Assembly (NCBI RefSeq): GCF_900590755.1
Contig: NZ_UUOC01000053.1
Coordinates: 248,001-312,000, forward strand
Direction of reading: 5' to 3'
From: Pseudomonas viridiflava
Lineage (GTDB): Bacteria; Pseudomonadota; Gammaproteobacteria; Pseudomonadales; Pseudomonadaceae
DNA length: 64,000 nucleotides
Part shown: positions 26,581 to 35,072 of the stretch, in pieces
Layout: the number at the start of each line of letters is the position of its first letter
How positions within the stretch are numbered: position 1 is the first letter of the stretch
Made by a program: the position numbers and the translations under genes
Notes under the pieces: model-generated
The model's database searches: none
Told to the model about the DNA's origin: nothing
What the model saw: only the letters and a program-made list of their open reading frames with translations

Positions 26581-27078
26581 TCATTCAACGGCGGACGTTT
26601 CAATCTTATCCAGGTACTGGGCCTTGGCATTGACGCCACTACGACGCAGATCCTGGCGCTGGGCGACTTCCTGTACCTCACGGCGAGTGACAAGGTCGGC
26701 CAGACTGATACCGCTTAGAAATTCGTGAATCTGTTCGCTGAGGTCACACCACAAATGGTGAGTCAGACAGGTGTCGCCAGCATGGCAATCACCCAAACCC
26801 TGGCAGCGGGTCGCGTCGACGGATTCGTTGACCGCGTCTACTACCTGAGCAACCTTGATGCCCTGCATGTCGCGCGACAGCTGATAGCCACCGCCCGGCC
26901 CGCGAACACTGGAAACCAGATTGCCACGGCGCAGCTTGGCGAACAGTTGCTCAAGGTACGAAAGGGAAATGCCCTGGCGCTCGGAAATATCGGCCAGAGA
27001 CACAGGCCCATTCTGCGCGTGCAACGCCAGATCAAGCATGGCAGTGACGGCGTATCGGCCTTTAGTAGTCAGTCGCAT
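26581..27078 (-). CDS. iscR: Fe-S regulator IscR
   Basis: Rrf2-family repressor that holds a [2Fe-2S] cluster and represses the isc operon when cluster supply is sufficient. 165 residues. A winged helix covers about residues 1-75. The three cluster cysteines lie in RCQGLGDCHAGDTCLTHHLW, with the ligand histidine in the same segment. It is the first gene of iscRSUA-hscBA-fdx-iscX. An IscR type 1-like site overlaps its promoter, so autorepression is expected. Confidence 0.97.
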   Translation of the reverse strand: MRLTTKGRYAVTAMLDLALHAQNGPVSLADISERQGISLSYLEQLFAKLRRGNLVSSVRGPGGGYQLSRDMQGIKVAQVVDAVNESVDATRCQGLGDCHAGDTCLTHHLWCDLSEQIHEFLSGISLADLVTRREVQEVAQRQDLRRSGVNAKAQYLDKIETSAVE

Positions 27079-27110
27079 GGCGTGTACCGCAGAGGTTCGG
27101 AATAAGGGCG

Positions 27111-27139
27111 AGTATGCTATTCCCGAGTATTTAAGTCAA
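27111..27139 (-). promoter_or_regulatory. isc operon promoter
   Basis: On the minus strand TTGACT (27134-27139), a 17-base spacer and CATACT (27111-27116). It matches sigma-70 consensus five of six and four of six, and ends 32 bases before the iscR start. Confidence 0.75.
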
Positions 27140-27143
27140 CTAT
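27119..27143 (-). promoter_or_regulatory. IscR type 1 operator
   Basis: The 25-base site, read on the minus strand as ATAGTTGACTTAAA then TACTCGGGAAT, matches the E. coli type 1 consensus (ATASYYGACTRWWWYAGTCRRSTAT, from memory) at 22 of 25 positions. It overlaps the -35 box and spacer. A weaker half-site match (CCCGACTGTTTTA) lies directly upstream at 27144-27168 and may be a second site, as in E. coli. Confidence 0.75.
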
Positions 27144-27200
27144 AAGACCAAGTAAAACAGTCGGGATTAGGAGCAAAATAGCGGCCGCATCATAGCAAAC

Positions 27201-27222
27201 GCCGGGGCGCATGACACGCCCC
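27201..27222 (-). terminator. Possible cysE terminator
   Basis: GGGGCG and CGCCCC arms are separated by seven bases, just after the cysE stop on the minus strand. Only a short T-run (GTTTGC) follows, so this is a weak call. Confidence 0.35.
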
Positions 27223-27236
27223 GTTTCAAATCGACC

Positions 27237-28013
27237 TTAGCCGACCTTGCTTTCGCTCTTGTCTTTTACGCAGTCAAAGACTTCATCGCGCAGTTCGGGC
27301 AGCTCCTTGGCGCAGTAATCGCTACCCAGGCCCTTGAGCGCACCGCACATCCCTTCCAGACGAGCATCCACAGCCTGAAGATGATCCAGCAACTGCCCGA
27401 TTGCGCGGGCGACCGGATCAGGCATGTCCTCACTGACGCCATAAGCGTCGAAACCCAGTTTCTCGGCGATTGCTTTGCGCTTGGCTTCTACATCATCACT
27501 GGACTTGACGATGATCCGCCCCGGAATACCCACCGCAGTCGCGCCAGCAGGCACAGCCTTGGTGACGACAGCGTTGGAACCAATCTTGGCACCGGCACCC
27601 ACAGTGAACGGGCCGAGCACCTTGGCGCCCGCCCCCACTACGACACCATCCTCCAGGGTCGGGTGACGTTTGCCAGCATTCCAGCTGGTGCCACCCAGGG
27701 TTACGCCCTGATAAAGCGTCACGTCATTGCCGATCTCGGCGGTCTCGCCAATCACGATACCCATGCCGTGATCGATGAAAAAACGCCGCCCAACCTTGGC
27801 GCCCGGGTGGATTTCAATCCCCGTCATCCAGCGGCCGAAGTTCGAGACCACCCGCGCAGGCCACTTCCAGCCGTTATTCCACAAGATGTGCGCCAGACGA
27901 TGCAGCCAGATGGCGTGCATGCCCGGATAGCAGGTCAGCACTTCAAAGGCGTTGCGCGCAGCCGGGTCGCGATGGAACACACTTTGAATATCTTCACGCA
28001 GACGCTGAAACAT
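27237..28013 (-). CDS. cysE: Serine O-acetyltransferase
   Basis: Makes O-acetylserine, the precursor of cysteine. 258 residues. The left-handed beta-helix of hexapeptide repeats (about residues 70-170) shows IDHGMGIVIGETAEIG, QGVTLGGT and VPAGATAVGIPGR. The C-terminus is extended by about 80 residues relative to short SATs. It overlaps trmJ by one base and lies upstream of the isc operon, which uses cysteine sulfur. That neighbourhood is common in gammaproteobacteria. Confidence 0.96.
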   Translation of the reverse strand: MFQRLREDIQSVFHRDPAARNAFEVLTCYPGMHAIWLHRLAHILWNNGWKWPARVVSNFGRWMTGIEIHPGAKVGRRFFIDHGMGIVIGETAEIGNDVTLYQGVTLGGTSWNAGKRHPTLEDGVVVGAGAKVLGPFTVGAGAKIGSNAVVTKAVPAGATAVGIPGRIIVKSSDDVEAKRKAIAEKLGFDAYGVSEDMPDPVARAIGQLLDHLQAVDARLEGMCGALKGLGSDYCAKELPELRDEVFDCVKDKSESKVG

Positions 28014-28786
28014 TACTGATCCTTTCGTTTGTAAGGTTCACCGCGAGCAGCCTTCTGGGTTTCAGTCAGGATGCCGCGCAAAATACTGATTTCGGACCGG
28101 TTCACTTCACTGCGCCCATAAAGCCTGCGCAGGCGCGCCATCAGATGACGAGGTTTTTCCGGGTCCAGGAAGCCGATGGCAACCAGTGTTGATTCCAGAT
28201 GCCCGTAGAAGCCTTCCATTTCATCCATGGTTGCCAGATCGGCGCTACGCACGGAGGTCACTTCGACCTTTTCGATCTTGGTGGGCTGGCCCTGCGTCGC
28301 CAGCCAGGACATGCGCACTTCGTAGCTGAGCACCTGAACCGCCGCCGCCAGATTCAATGAGCTGAATTCCGGATCGGAGGGGATGTGCACGTGATAGTGA
28401 CATCGCTGCAGCTCTTCGTTGGTCAGGCCGGCGTATTCACGACCAAACACCAACGCAACCTCAAGGCCCTGCCCCGCCTGCTCAGCCGCCATCACGCCGG
28501 ATTCGCGCGGATCAAGCAGGGGCCAGGGAATACGGCGATCACGGGCGCTGGTGCCCAATACCAGATTGCAGCCCACCAATGCGTCTTCGAGGGTTGCGAC
28601 GACCTGGGCCTTTTCCAGGATATCCCCGGCACCGGAAGCGCGGGCATCCGCCTCATGGTGAGGAAATGTCAACGGATCAACGAGCACCAGGCGCGAAAGC
28701 CCCATGTTTTTCATGGCACGAGCAGCCCCACCGATATTACCGGGGTGACTGGTACCGACCAGGACAACACGAATATTTTGCAGCAA
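28013..28786 (-). CDS. trmJ: tRNA (cytidine/uridine-2'-O-)-methyltransferase TrmJ
   Basis: SPOUT-class enzyme that 2'-O-methylates position 32 of several tRNAs. 257 residues. SPOUT motifs are visible: VLVGTSHPGNIGGAARAMKN at the N-terminus, LVFGREYAGLTNEEL in the middle and IPSDPEFSSLNLAAAVQVLSY in the knot. Its stop overlaps the cysE start, so the two are probably cotranscribed. Confidence 0.96.
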   Translation of the reverse strand: MLQNIRVVLVGTSHPGNIGGAARAMKNMGLSRLVLVDPLTFPHHEADARASGAGDILEKAQVVATLEDALVGCNLVLGTSARDRRIPWPLLDPRESGVMAAEQAGQGLEVALVFGREYAGLTNEELQRCHYHVHIPSDPEFSSLNLAAAVQVLSYEVRMSWLATQGQPTKIEKVEVTSVRSADLATMDEMEGFYGHLESTLVAIGFLDPEKPRHLMARLRRLYGRSEVNRSEISILRGILTETQKAARGEPYKRKDQ

Positions 28787-28872
28787 TGCAAGCGCTCACA
28801 GACAGGAAGAAAGGGAGCAAATCTTACAGAAGCGCCGGGCTTAGCGCCATGAAGGGTTGCTGCAGGGACCTA

Positions 28873-28962
28873 TGTTGGAGCGGGGCTTGCCCGCGAACCA
28901 GGCGACGCGATCATTCAGACAGACCCTGTTATTGCTCTTCGCGGGCAAGCCTCGCTCCAACA
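28873..28962. repeat. REP palindrome pair, class C, copy 1
   Basis: Arms TGTTGGAGCGGGGCTTGCCC and GGGCAAGCCTCGCTCCAACA flank about 42 bases. Related copies lie at 49032 and 52491. It sits between the divergent trmJ and suhB genes. Confidence 0.87.
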
Positions 28963-29052
28963 GATACTCACTTACCGCACGCCAGCGCTGGAAAAATCCC
29001 GTCACTCCCCATACAATGTTCGGCTTTCTTTAACGACCTAGGTGAAACGTCC

Positions 29053-29868
29053 ATGCAGCCCATGCTGAATATCGCGCTGCGCGCCGCCCGCAGCGCCAGC
29101 GAATTGATTTTCCGCTCCATCGAGCGCCTGGATACCATCAAGGTCGATGAAAAAGGCGCGAAGGATTACGTCAGCGAAATCGACCGCGCTGCCGAGCAAT
29201 TGATCATCACCGCTCTGCGCAAGGCTTATCCGACTCACGGCATCCTTGGCGAAGAAACCGGCCTGCACGAAGGCACCGGCGAAGGCGCTGACTACCTGTG
29301 GATCATCGACCCGCTGGACGGCACCACCAACTTCGTTCGCGGCGTCCCGCACTTCGCGGTCAGCATCGCCTGCAAATACAAAGGCCGTCTCGCCCATGCA
29401 GTGGTTCTGGACCCGGTTCGCCAGGAAGAATTCACCGCCAGTGCCGGTAACGGCGCACAGCTCAACGGTCGCCGCATGCGCGTCAGCCCACGCACCAGCC
29501 TGGAAGGCGCTCTGCTGGGCACTGGCTTCCCCTTCCGCGACAACCAGATGGACAACCTGGAAAACTACCTGGGCATGTTCCGCAGCCTGGTAGGTCAGAC
29601 TGCGGGCATCCGTCGTGCTGGCGCTGCAAGCCTGGATCTGGCTTATGTTGCTGCCGGTCGTTTCGATGCATTCTGGGAGTCGGGCCTGTCCGAGTGGGAC
29701 ATGGCCGCAGGCGCGCTGCTGATTCAAGAAGCAGGCGGCCTGGTCAGCGACTTCACAGGCGGTCACGACTTCCTGGAAAAAGGCCACATCGTTGCCGGTA
29801 ACACCAAATGCTTCAAGGCTGTATTGACCTCCATCGCACCGCACCTGCCGGCGCAATTGAAGCGTTAA
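29053..29868 (+). CDS. suhB: Inositol-1-monophosphatase SuhB
   Basis: Inositol monophosphatase-family enzyme; in gammaproteobacteria SuhB also acts with Nus factors in rRNA antitermination. 271 residues from ATG 29053 (MQPMLNIALRAARSASELI). The open frame extends upstream but has no family similarity there. Metal-binding motifs are present: GEETG, DPLDGTTNF and WDMAAGALLIQEAGG. It is monocistronic, with a clean terminator after the stop. Confidence 0.97.
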   Translation: MQPMLNIALRAARSASELIFRSIERLDTIKVDEKGAKDYVSEIDRAAEQLIITALRKAYPTHGILGEETGLHEGTGEGADYLWIIDPLDGTTNFVRGVPHFAVSIACKYKGRLAHAVVLDPVRQEEFTASAGNGAQLNGRRMRVSPRTSLEGALLGTGFPFRDNQMDNLENYLGMFRSLVGQTAGIRRAGAASLDLAYVAAGRFDAFWESGLSEWDMAAGALLIQEAGGLVSDFTGGHDFLEKGHIVAGNTKCFKAVLTSIAPHLPAQLKR

Positions 29869-29880
29869 TCTCAGCTCATG

Positions 29881-29908
29881 AAAAAACCGGCTAAATGCCG
29901 GTTTTTTT
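29881..29908 (+). terminator. suhB terminator
   Basis: Stem ACCGGC / GCCGGT with six A before and seven T after. It may work in both directions, as the next gene is convergent. Confidence 0.93.
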
Positions 29909-29964
29909 ATGTCTGATGAAAATAGAAAAGGCGCCAAACGGGCGCCTCCTCTATAGAGCCTGCC

Positions 29965-30504
29965 TCAGTTAGCCTGACTCAAAACCAACTTGCCGTCTTT
30001 GTCGACGGGGATTTCGCCGCCCGGATCACGATCCATACGCACCTGACCGACCTTATCCTTGAGCTTGTACTTCACGTCATAACCCACGACTTTGTCGCTG
30101 ATGTCGTTGACCGTGTTGCAGCGAGTTTCAGTGGTGGTGTAAGTGTCGCGGTTCTGCATGCCTTCCTGCACCTTGTTACCGGCATAGCCGCCGCCAACAG
30201 CGCCCGCAACGGTGGCGATCTTTTTGCCATTGCCGCCGCCGACCTGGTTACCCAGCAAGCCGCCTGCAACAGCACCCAGCACACTGCCTACAATCTGATG
30301 TTCATCTTTAACAGCGGCCCGTTTTGTAACGGTTACATCCTTACAAACTTCACGCGGTGTTTTGATCTGCTGTTTGACTGGCTCCACGGCCAGTACCTCT
30401 GCATATTCAGGACCGCTTTTAACGAGGCTGTAGGTGGCAACAGCACCGCCAGCCGTAACAACGGCAGCGCCCAGCACAGCACCAACAAGCAACGATTTGT
30501 TCAC
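29965..30504 (-). CDS. Glycine-zipper 2TM envelope protein (17-kDa antigen-like)
   Basis: Probable envelope protein of unknown exact role. 179 residues. The N-terminal membrane/signal segment (MNKSLLVGAVLGAAVVTAGG) has no lipobox cysteine at the usual place. A glycine-zipper 2TM segment covers about residues 73-110 (GSVLGAVAGGLLGNQVGGGNGKK, then VAGAVGGGYAGNKVQEG). The C-terminal region has a lone cysteine in TRCNTVNDISD and a beta-rich end. It resembles SlyB/Rickettsia 17-kDa family proteins. It is convergent with suhB. Confidence 0.85.
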   Translation of the reverse strand: MNKSLLVGAVLGAAVVTAGGAVATYSLVKSGPEYAEVLAVEPVKQQIKTPREVCKDVTVTKRAAVKDEHQIVGSVLGAVAGGLLGNQVGGGNGKKIATVAGAVGGGYAGNKVQEGMQNRDTYTTTETRCNTVNDISDKVVGYDVKYKLKDKVGQVRMDRDPGGEIPVDKDGKLVLSQAN

Positions 30505-30634
30505 GTGAACCTCCTGACCTACTCAAACGCAGTTTCCTGCGCAATACCCAGCCTTGGAGCGCAAAAGGCCATCAGAGTTCAAAATCCCTCGCCTGCAGGC
30601 AGACCCCATTCATCTGAAAACCCGCTCGAAGAGC

Positions 30635-30665
30635 AAAAAAAAGGCGCGAGCCAAATGCTCGCGCC
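30635..30665 (-). terminator. Terminator of the secDF transcript
   Basis: Perfect 9-bp stem GGCGCGAGC / GCTCGCGCC (30643-30651 with 30657-30665) followed on the minus strand by eight T. It lies 30 bases after the secF stop. Confidence 0.94.
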
Positions 30666-30694
30666 TTCGGGTGTTGCAGCAGAGAAATCAGCGA

Positions 30695-31606
30695 TCAGGG
30701 ACGATCATCGACCTTCTCGGCTACCACTGGAGGGATCAGATCCTCAGTGGTCAGGTTCAGCCAGATCAACACCACGTTGGCGATGTAGATGGACGAGTAA
30801 GTACCCGCCAGCACACCCACGAACAGCGCGATGGAAAAGCCTTCGAGGTTATCGCCACCAAAGACCCACAACGCTACGATCGCCAGCAGCGTCGAGACGG
30901 ACGTTGCGATAGTGCGAAGCAGTGTCTGCGTAGTGGAGATATTGATGTTTTCGATCAGAGAAGCCTTACGCAGCAAGCGGAAGTTTTCCCGTACACGGTC
31001 GAATACCACGATGGTGTCGTTCAGCGAGTAGCCGATGATCGCCAGCACTGCGGCCAATACCGTGAGGTCGAAGGTGATCTGGAAGAACGACAGGATACCC
31101 ATCGTGACCACGACGTCGTGGATCAGCGAAACGATCGCACCCACCGCGAACTTCCACTGGAAGCGGAACGCGAGGTAGATCAGAACACCACCCAGCGCCA
31201 GGAGCATGCCGAGGCCGCCCTGATCGCGAAGCTCTTCACCCACTTGTGGACCAACGAACTCTACACGCTTGACGGTGGCCGGGTTATCGGCGCCCGCCTT
31301 GCGCAGCGCGTCGGCGACCTGAGTGCCCAGCTGCGGGTCTTCACCCGGCATGCGCACCAGCAGGTCCGTCGTCGCGCCGAAGTTCTGCACCACGGCATCG
31401 TGATAACCAGCGCTGACCAGCTCTTCGCGAACCTTGCCCAGATCAGCAGGACGCTCATAGGTCAGCTCGATGAGCGTACCGCCGGTGAAGTCCAGACCAT
31501 AATTGAGCCCCTTATGAAACCAGCTGAACAACGCCAGAATGGTAAGGAGCACTGTGACGGCGAACGCAACATTGCGCACGCCCATGAAGTTAATGGTACG
31601 TAACAT
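30695..31606 (-). CDS. secF: Protein translocase subunit SecF
   Basis: With SecD forms the proton-driven accessory complex that helps export through SecYEG. 303 residues, about six membrane segments. Conserved D-G-T region is seen as FTGGTLIEL near the N-terminus, and the RND-like GYSLNDTIVVFDRVREN motif in the transmembrane core. It begins 9 bases after secD. Confidence 0.97.
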   Translation of the reverse strand: MLRTINFMGVRNVAFAVTVLLTILALFSWFHKGLNYGLDFTGGTLIELTYERPADLGKVREELVSAGYHDAVVQNFGATTDLLVRMPGEDPQLGTQVADALRKAGADNPATVKRVEFVGPQVGEELRDQGGLGMLLALGGVLIYLAFRFQWKFAVGAIVSLIHDVVVTMGILSFFQITFDLTVLAAVLAIIGYSLNDTIVVFDRVRENFRLLRKASLIENINISTTQTLLRTIATSVSTLLAIVALWVFGGDNLEGFSIALFVGVLAGTYSSIYIANVVLIWLNLTTEDLIPPVVAEKVDDRP

Positions 31607-31615
31607 GGCAGCCCC

Positions 31616-33484
31616 TTAAATCCACAACTTCTTGAAGTCACGCCCGCCATAGATCAGGTTGACCATTGCGCGGGTCACCATGATGGCCGTGAACATCGAG
31701 GTAAAGATCCCGAGCGACATGGTCACCGCAAAGCCTTTGACCGGGCCGGTGCCCATCGCAAAGAGAATGCCGCCGACCAGCAATGTCGTCAGGTTGGCGT
31801 CGAGGATCGCGGTATAGGCGCGGTCGAAACCTTCGTTGATCGCACGCTGTACGGTCATGCCGTTGGCGATTTCCTCACGAATCCGCGAGAAGATCAGCAC
31901 GTTGGCATCCACCGCCATACCCATCGTCAATACGATACCGGCGATACCTGGCAGCGTCAGTGTCGCGCTCAGCAAGGACATCAACGCCAGCAGCATGACC
32001 ATGTTCAGCGCCAGAGCGACTGTCGCGATCAGACCGAAGAAGCGATAGATGATCATGATGAAGATCGAGACGAACAGCATGCCCCACAGGGAAGCGTCGA
32101 TACCCTTGGTGATGTTGTCAGCACCCAGGCTCGGACCGATTGTGCGCTCTTCAGCGAAGTACATCGGCGCCGCCAGACCACCGGCGCGCAACAGCAGAGC
32201 CAGCTCGGAAGCCTCGCCCTGGCCGTTCAGACCGGTAATACGGAACTGGCTGCCCAGCGGCGACTGAATGGTCGCCAGACTGATGATCTGCTTCTCTTCC
32301 TTGAAGGTCTGAACAGGAACGTCTTTTTCAACGCCGCCAACCATCTGCTTGGTGTAAGTAGTGGTCGGTTTCTGCTCGATAAAGATCACCGCCATGCTGC
32401 GGCCCACATTGCTGCGGGTCGAACGGCTCATCAATTCGCCACCATGACCATCCAGAGTGATGTTCACCTGTGGACGACCATGCTCGTCGAAACCAGCCTT
32501 GGCGTCAGTCACCTGATCACCGGTGATGATCAGACCACGCTCAACCGGAGCTGCCGGACGACCGCCTTCGCGGAATTCGAACATCTCGGTGGTGGCCTTG
32601 GAATCATCAGGGCCTGCGCCCAGACGGAACTCAAGGTTGGCAGTCTTGCCCAGAATACGCTTGGCTTCGGCAGTGTCCTGCACGCCTGGCAATTCGACCA
32701 CGATGCGGTTTGCACCCTGACGCTGTACCAGAGGCTCGGCGACACCCAACTCGTTGACGCGGTTACGTACCGTGGTCAGGTTCTGCTTGATGGAGTAATC
32801 GCGGATCTCGGCAATCTTCGCCGGGGTCATGGCCAGACGCAGAACCGGGATACCGTTCAGCTCAGCCGGGGTAATTTCGAAATCTGTGTAGGTCTTGCGG
32901 ATCAGAGCACGGGCTTCTTCGCGGGCAGCGTCATCGCTGAAACCCAACTGAATAGCGCCATTGAGTTGCGGCAGGCTGCGATAACGCAGTTTTTCCTTGC
33001 GCAACAGGCTTTTGACTTCGCCTTCATATACGTTGAGACGCGCACTCAGCGCCTTGTCCATGTCGACTTCCAGAAGGAAGTGAACACCACCGGACAAGTC
33101 CAGGCCCATCTTCATCGGGCTCGCGCCCAGGTGACGCAACCAGTTCGGAGTGGTCGGAGCCAGGTTCAGTGCAACGACATAGTCATCGCCCAACGCCTTG
33201 CGTACGACATCCTTGGCTGGCAGTTGATCTTCCTGCTTGGTCAGACGCAACAAACCGCCTTTGCCATTCTCAGCCAGGGAGGTGGCCTTGACCGCGATAC
33301 CGGAATCGACAAGCGCTTTGCCTGCACGCTCCAGATCAGCCTGACCGACTTGCAGCGCAGTGCTTGCGCCACTGATCTGGATAGCCGGATCGTCAGGGTA
33401 GAGATTGGGTGCGGAATAAATAAAGCCGATCACCAGCACCGCCAGGATCAGTACGTATTTCCACAGAGGGTATTTGTTCAGCAT
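31616..33484 (-). CDS. secD: Protein translocase subunit SecD
   Basis: Larger subunit of SecDF. 622 residues from ATG 33484 (MLNKYPLWKY); a GTG one codon upstream is also possible. An N-terminal membrane segment is followed by a large periplasmic region with GLDLSGGVHFLLEVD. Five clustered membrane segments follow in the C-terminal third, with GMAVDANVLIFSRIREE and the AINEGFDRAYTAILDANLTTL region. It lies between yajC and secF. Confidence 0.97.
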   Translation of the reverse strand: MLNKYPLWKYVLILAVLVIGFIYSAPNLYPDDPAIQISGASTALQVGQADLERAGKALVDSGIAVKATSLAENGKGGLLRLTKQEDQLPAKDVVRKALGDDYVVALNLAPTTPNWLRHLGASPMKMGLDLSGGVHFLLEVDMDKALSARLNVYEGEVKSLLRKEKLRYRSLPQLNGAIQLGFSDDAAREEARALIRKTYTDFEITPAELNGIPVLRLAMTPAKIAEIRDYSIKQNLTTVRNRVNELGVAEPLVQRQGANRIVVELPGVQDTAEAKRILGKTANLEFRLGAGPDDSKATTEMFEFREGGRPAAPVERGLIITGDQVTDAKAGFDEHGRPQVNITLDGHGGELMSRSTRSNVGRSMAVIFIEQKPTTTYTKQMVGGVEKDVPVQTFKEEKQIISLATIQSPLGSQFRITGLNGQGEASELALLLRAGGLAAPMYFAEERTIGPSLGADNITKGIDASLWGMLFVSIFIMIIYRFFGLIATVALALNMVMLLALMSLLSATLTLPGIAGIVLTMGMAVDANVLIFSRIREEIANGMTVQRAINEGFDRAYTAILDANLTTLLVGGILFAMGTGPVKGFAVTMSLGIFTSMFTAIMVTRAMVNLIYGGRDFKKLWI

Positions 33485-33549
33485 CACGCCGCCCGCTTAT
33501 AAAACGCGAGGCGCCTTGCGCGCCCCGTCGATTGGTAAAAGTCTGAATC

Positions 33550-33885
33550 TTAGATCGCTTTCAGGGTGCCCTTTGGCAAAGTTGCAGCAATAGCGCCCTT
33601 TTGCATTTTCAGCTCTACAGTGTCGGAAACTTCGATAACAACGAAGTCGTCGGTCACTTTAGTGATCTTGCCAGCGATACCGCCGGTGGTGACCACTTCA
33701 TCGCCTTTTTGCAGGTTGCCGAGCAGGTTCTTCTGCTCTTTGGCGCGCTTGGCCTGTGGACGCCAGATCATCAGATAAAAGATAACCAGGAAACCGACCA
33801 GGAAAATCCATTCGAAACCGCCGCCCATAGGGCCTGCTGCCGGTGCAGCAGCGTCCGCGAAAGCGGGAGAGATGAAAAAGCTCAT
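33550..33885 (-). CDS. yajC: Preprotein translocase subunit YajC
   Basis: Small membrane partner of SecDF. 111 residues, with one membrane segment at about residues 24-43 (FEWIFLVGFLVIFYLMIW) and a cytoplasmic domain with KGDEVVTTGGIAGKI. It starts 53 bases after the tgt stop, the usual tgt-yajC-secD-secF order. Confidence 0.97.
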   Translation of the reverse strand: MSFFISPAFADAAAPAAGPMGGGFEWIFLVGFLVIFYLMIWRPQAKRAKEQKNLLGNLQKGDEVVTTGGIAGKITKVTDDFVVIEVSDTVELKMQKGAIAATLPKGTLKAI

Positions 33886-33938
33886 TTAGCACTCCAGTTG
33901 CATAATCAAGATAAAAAGCGAAAAAACTCAGTTTTGAA

Positions 33939-35072
33939 TCAGGCCAAAGGTGGGGTTGGAATACCACGTTTGGCATAGAAGGCATCGACAAAGGCGGCCA
34001 ATGTACCCTGTTGAATAGCCCCGCGCAAACCAGCCATAAGCACCTGGTAATGGCGCAAATTGTGGATTGTATTTAGCATGCTCCCCAGCATTTCGCCGCA
34101 CTTGTCCAGATGATGCAGATAAGCGCGGGAGAAGTTCTGACAGGTGTAGCAATCGCAGGTCGGATCCAGCGGCGAATCATCATGACGATGGAACGCGTTA
34201 CGGATCTTCAGCACACCGGTGTCAATGAACAAATGACCATTGCGGGCATTGCGGGTCGGCATCACGCAATCGAACATGTCGATTCCGCGGCGCACACCCT
34301 CCACCAGATCTTCGGGCTTGCCTACCCCCATAAGGTAACGAGGTTTTTCAGGAGGCATCAGGCCCGGCAAATAATCCAGCACCTTGATCATTTCGTGCTT
34401 GGGCTCGCCCACCGACAGACCGCCAATGGCCAGGCCGTCGAAACCGATCTGATCCAGACCTTCAAGGGAACGCTTGCGCAGGCTCTCGTGCATGCCGCCC
34501 TGAACGATACCGAACAACGCCGCCGTGCTTTCGCCATGGGCGACTTTCGAGCGCTTGGCCCAACGCAAGGACAACTCCATCGATACCCGAGCGACATCTT
34601 CATCAGCCGGATAGGGCGTGCACTCGTCGAAGATCATCACGATGTCAGAACCCAGATCGCGCTGAACCTGCATCGACTCTTCCGGGCCCATGAACACCTT
34701 GGCGCCGTCAACAGGAGAAGCGAAGGTCACGCCCTCCTCCTTGATCTTGCGCATTGCACCCAGGCTGAACACCTGGAAGCCGCCGGAGTCGGTGAGGATC
34801 GGGCCGTTCCACTTCATGAAATCATGCAGATCGCCGTGGGCCTTAATCACTTCAGTGCCAGGGCGCAGCCACAGGTGGAACGTGTTACCCAGAATGATCT
34901 GCGCGCCAGTGGCTTCGATATCACGCGGCAGCATGCCCTTGACCGTGCCATAAGTGCCGACCGGCATGAATGCTGGGGTTTCAACCACACCACGAGGGAA
35001 GGTCAAACGACCACGACGTGCCTTGCCGTCAGTGGCCAACAACTCGAAAGACATACGACTGGTGCGGCTCAT
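33939..35072 (-). CDS. tgt: tRNA-guanine transglycosylase (queuine)
   Basis: Exchanges guanine-34 for preQ1 in tRNAs with GUN anticodons. 377 residues. The ATG at 35072 overlaps the queA stop as ATGA and has a GAGGA site; the ATG at 35054 (MSFELLATDG, 371 aa) is closer to the common database start but has no site. Active-site and metal motifs are seen: LTDSGGFQVFSL, FDECTPYP, and the zinc motif CDCYTCQNF with a following histidine pair. Confidence 0.96.
   Translation of the reverse strand: MSRTSRMSFELLATDGKARRGRLTFPRGVVETPAFMPVGTYGTVKGMLPRDIEATGAQIILGNTFHLWLRPGTEVIKAHGDLHDFMKWNGPILTDSGGFQVFSLGAMRKIKEEGVTFASPVDGAKVFMGPEESMQVQRDLGSDIVMIFDECTPYPADEDVARVSMELSLRWAKRSKVAHGESTAALFGIVQGGMHESLRKRSLEGLDQIGFDGLAIGGLSVGEPKHEMIKVLDYLPGLMPPEKPRYLMGVGKPEDLVEGVRRGIDMFDCVMPTRNARNGHLFIDTGVLKIRNAFHRHDDSPLDPTCDCYTCQNFSRAYLHHLDKCGEMLGSMLNTIHNLRHYQVLMAGLRGAIQQGTLAAFVDAFYAKRGIPTPPLA

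Noticed and set aside
28579..29052. Upstream extension of suhB from 28579
   Set aside because: The extension crosses the REP pair and the trmJ start; family similarity begins at the ATG at 29053.
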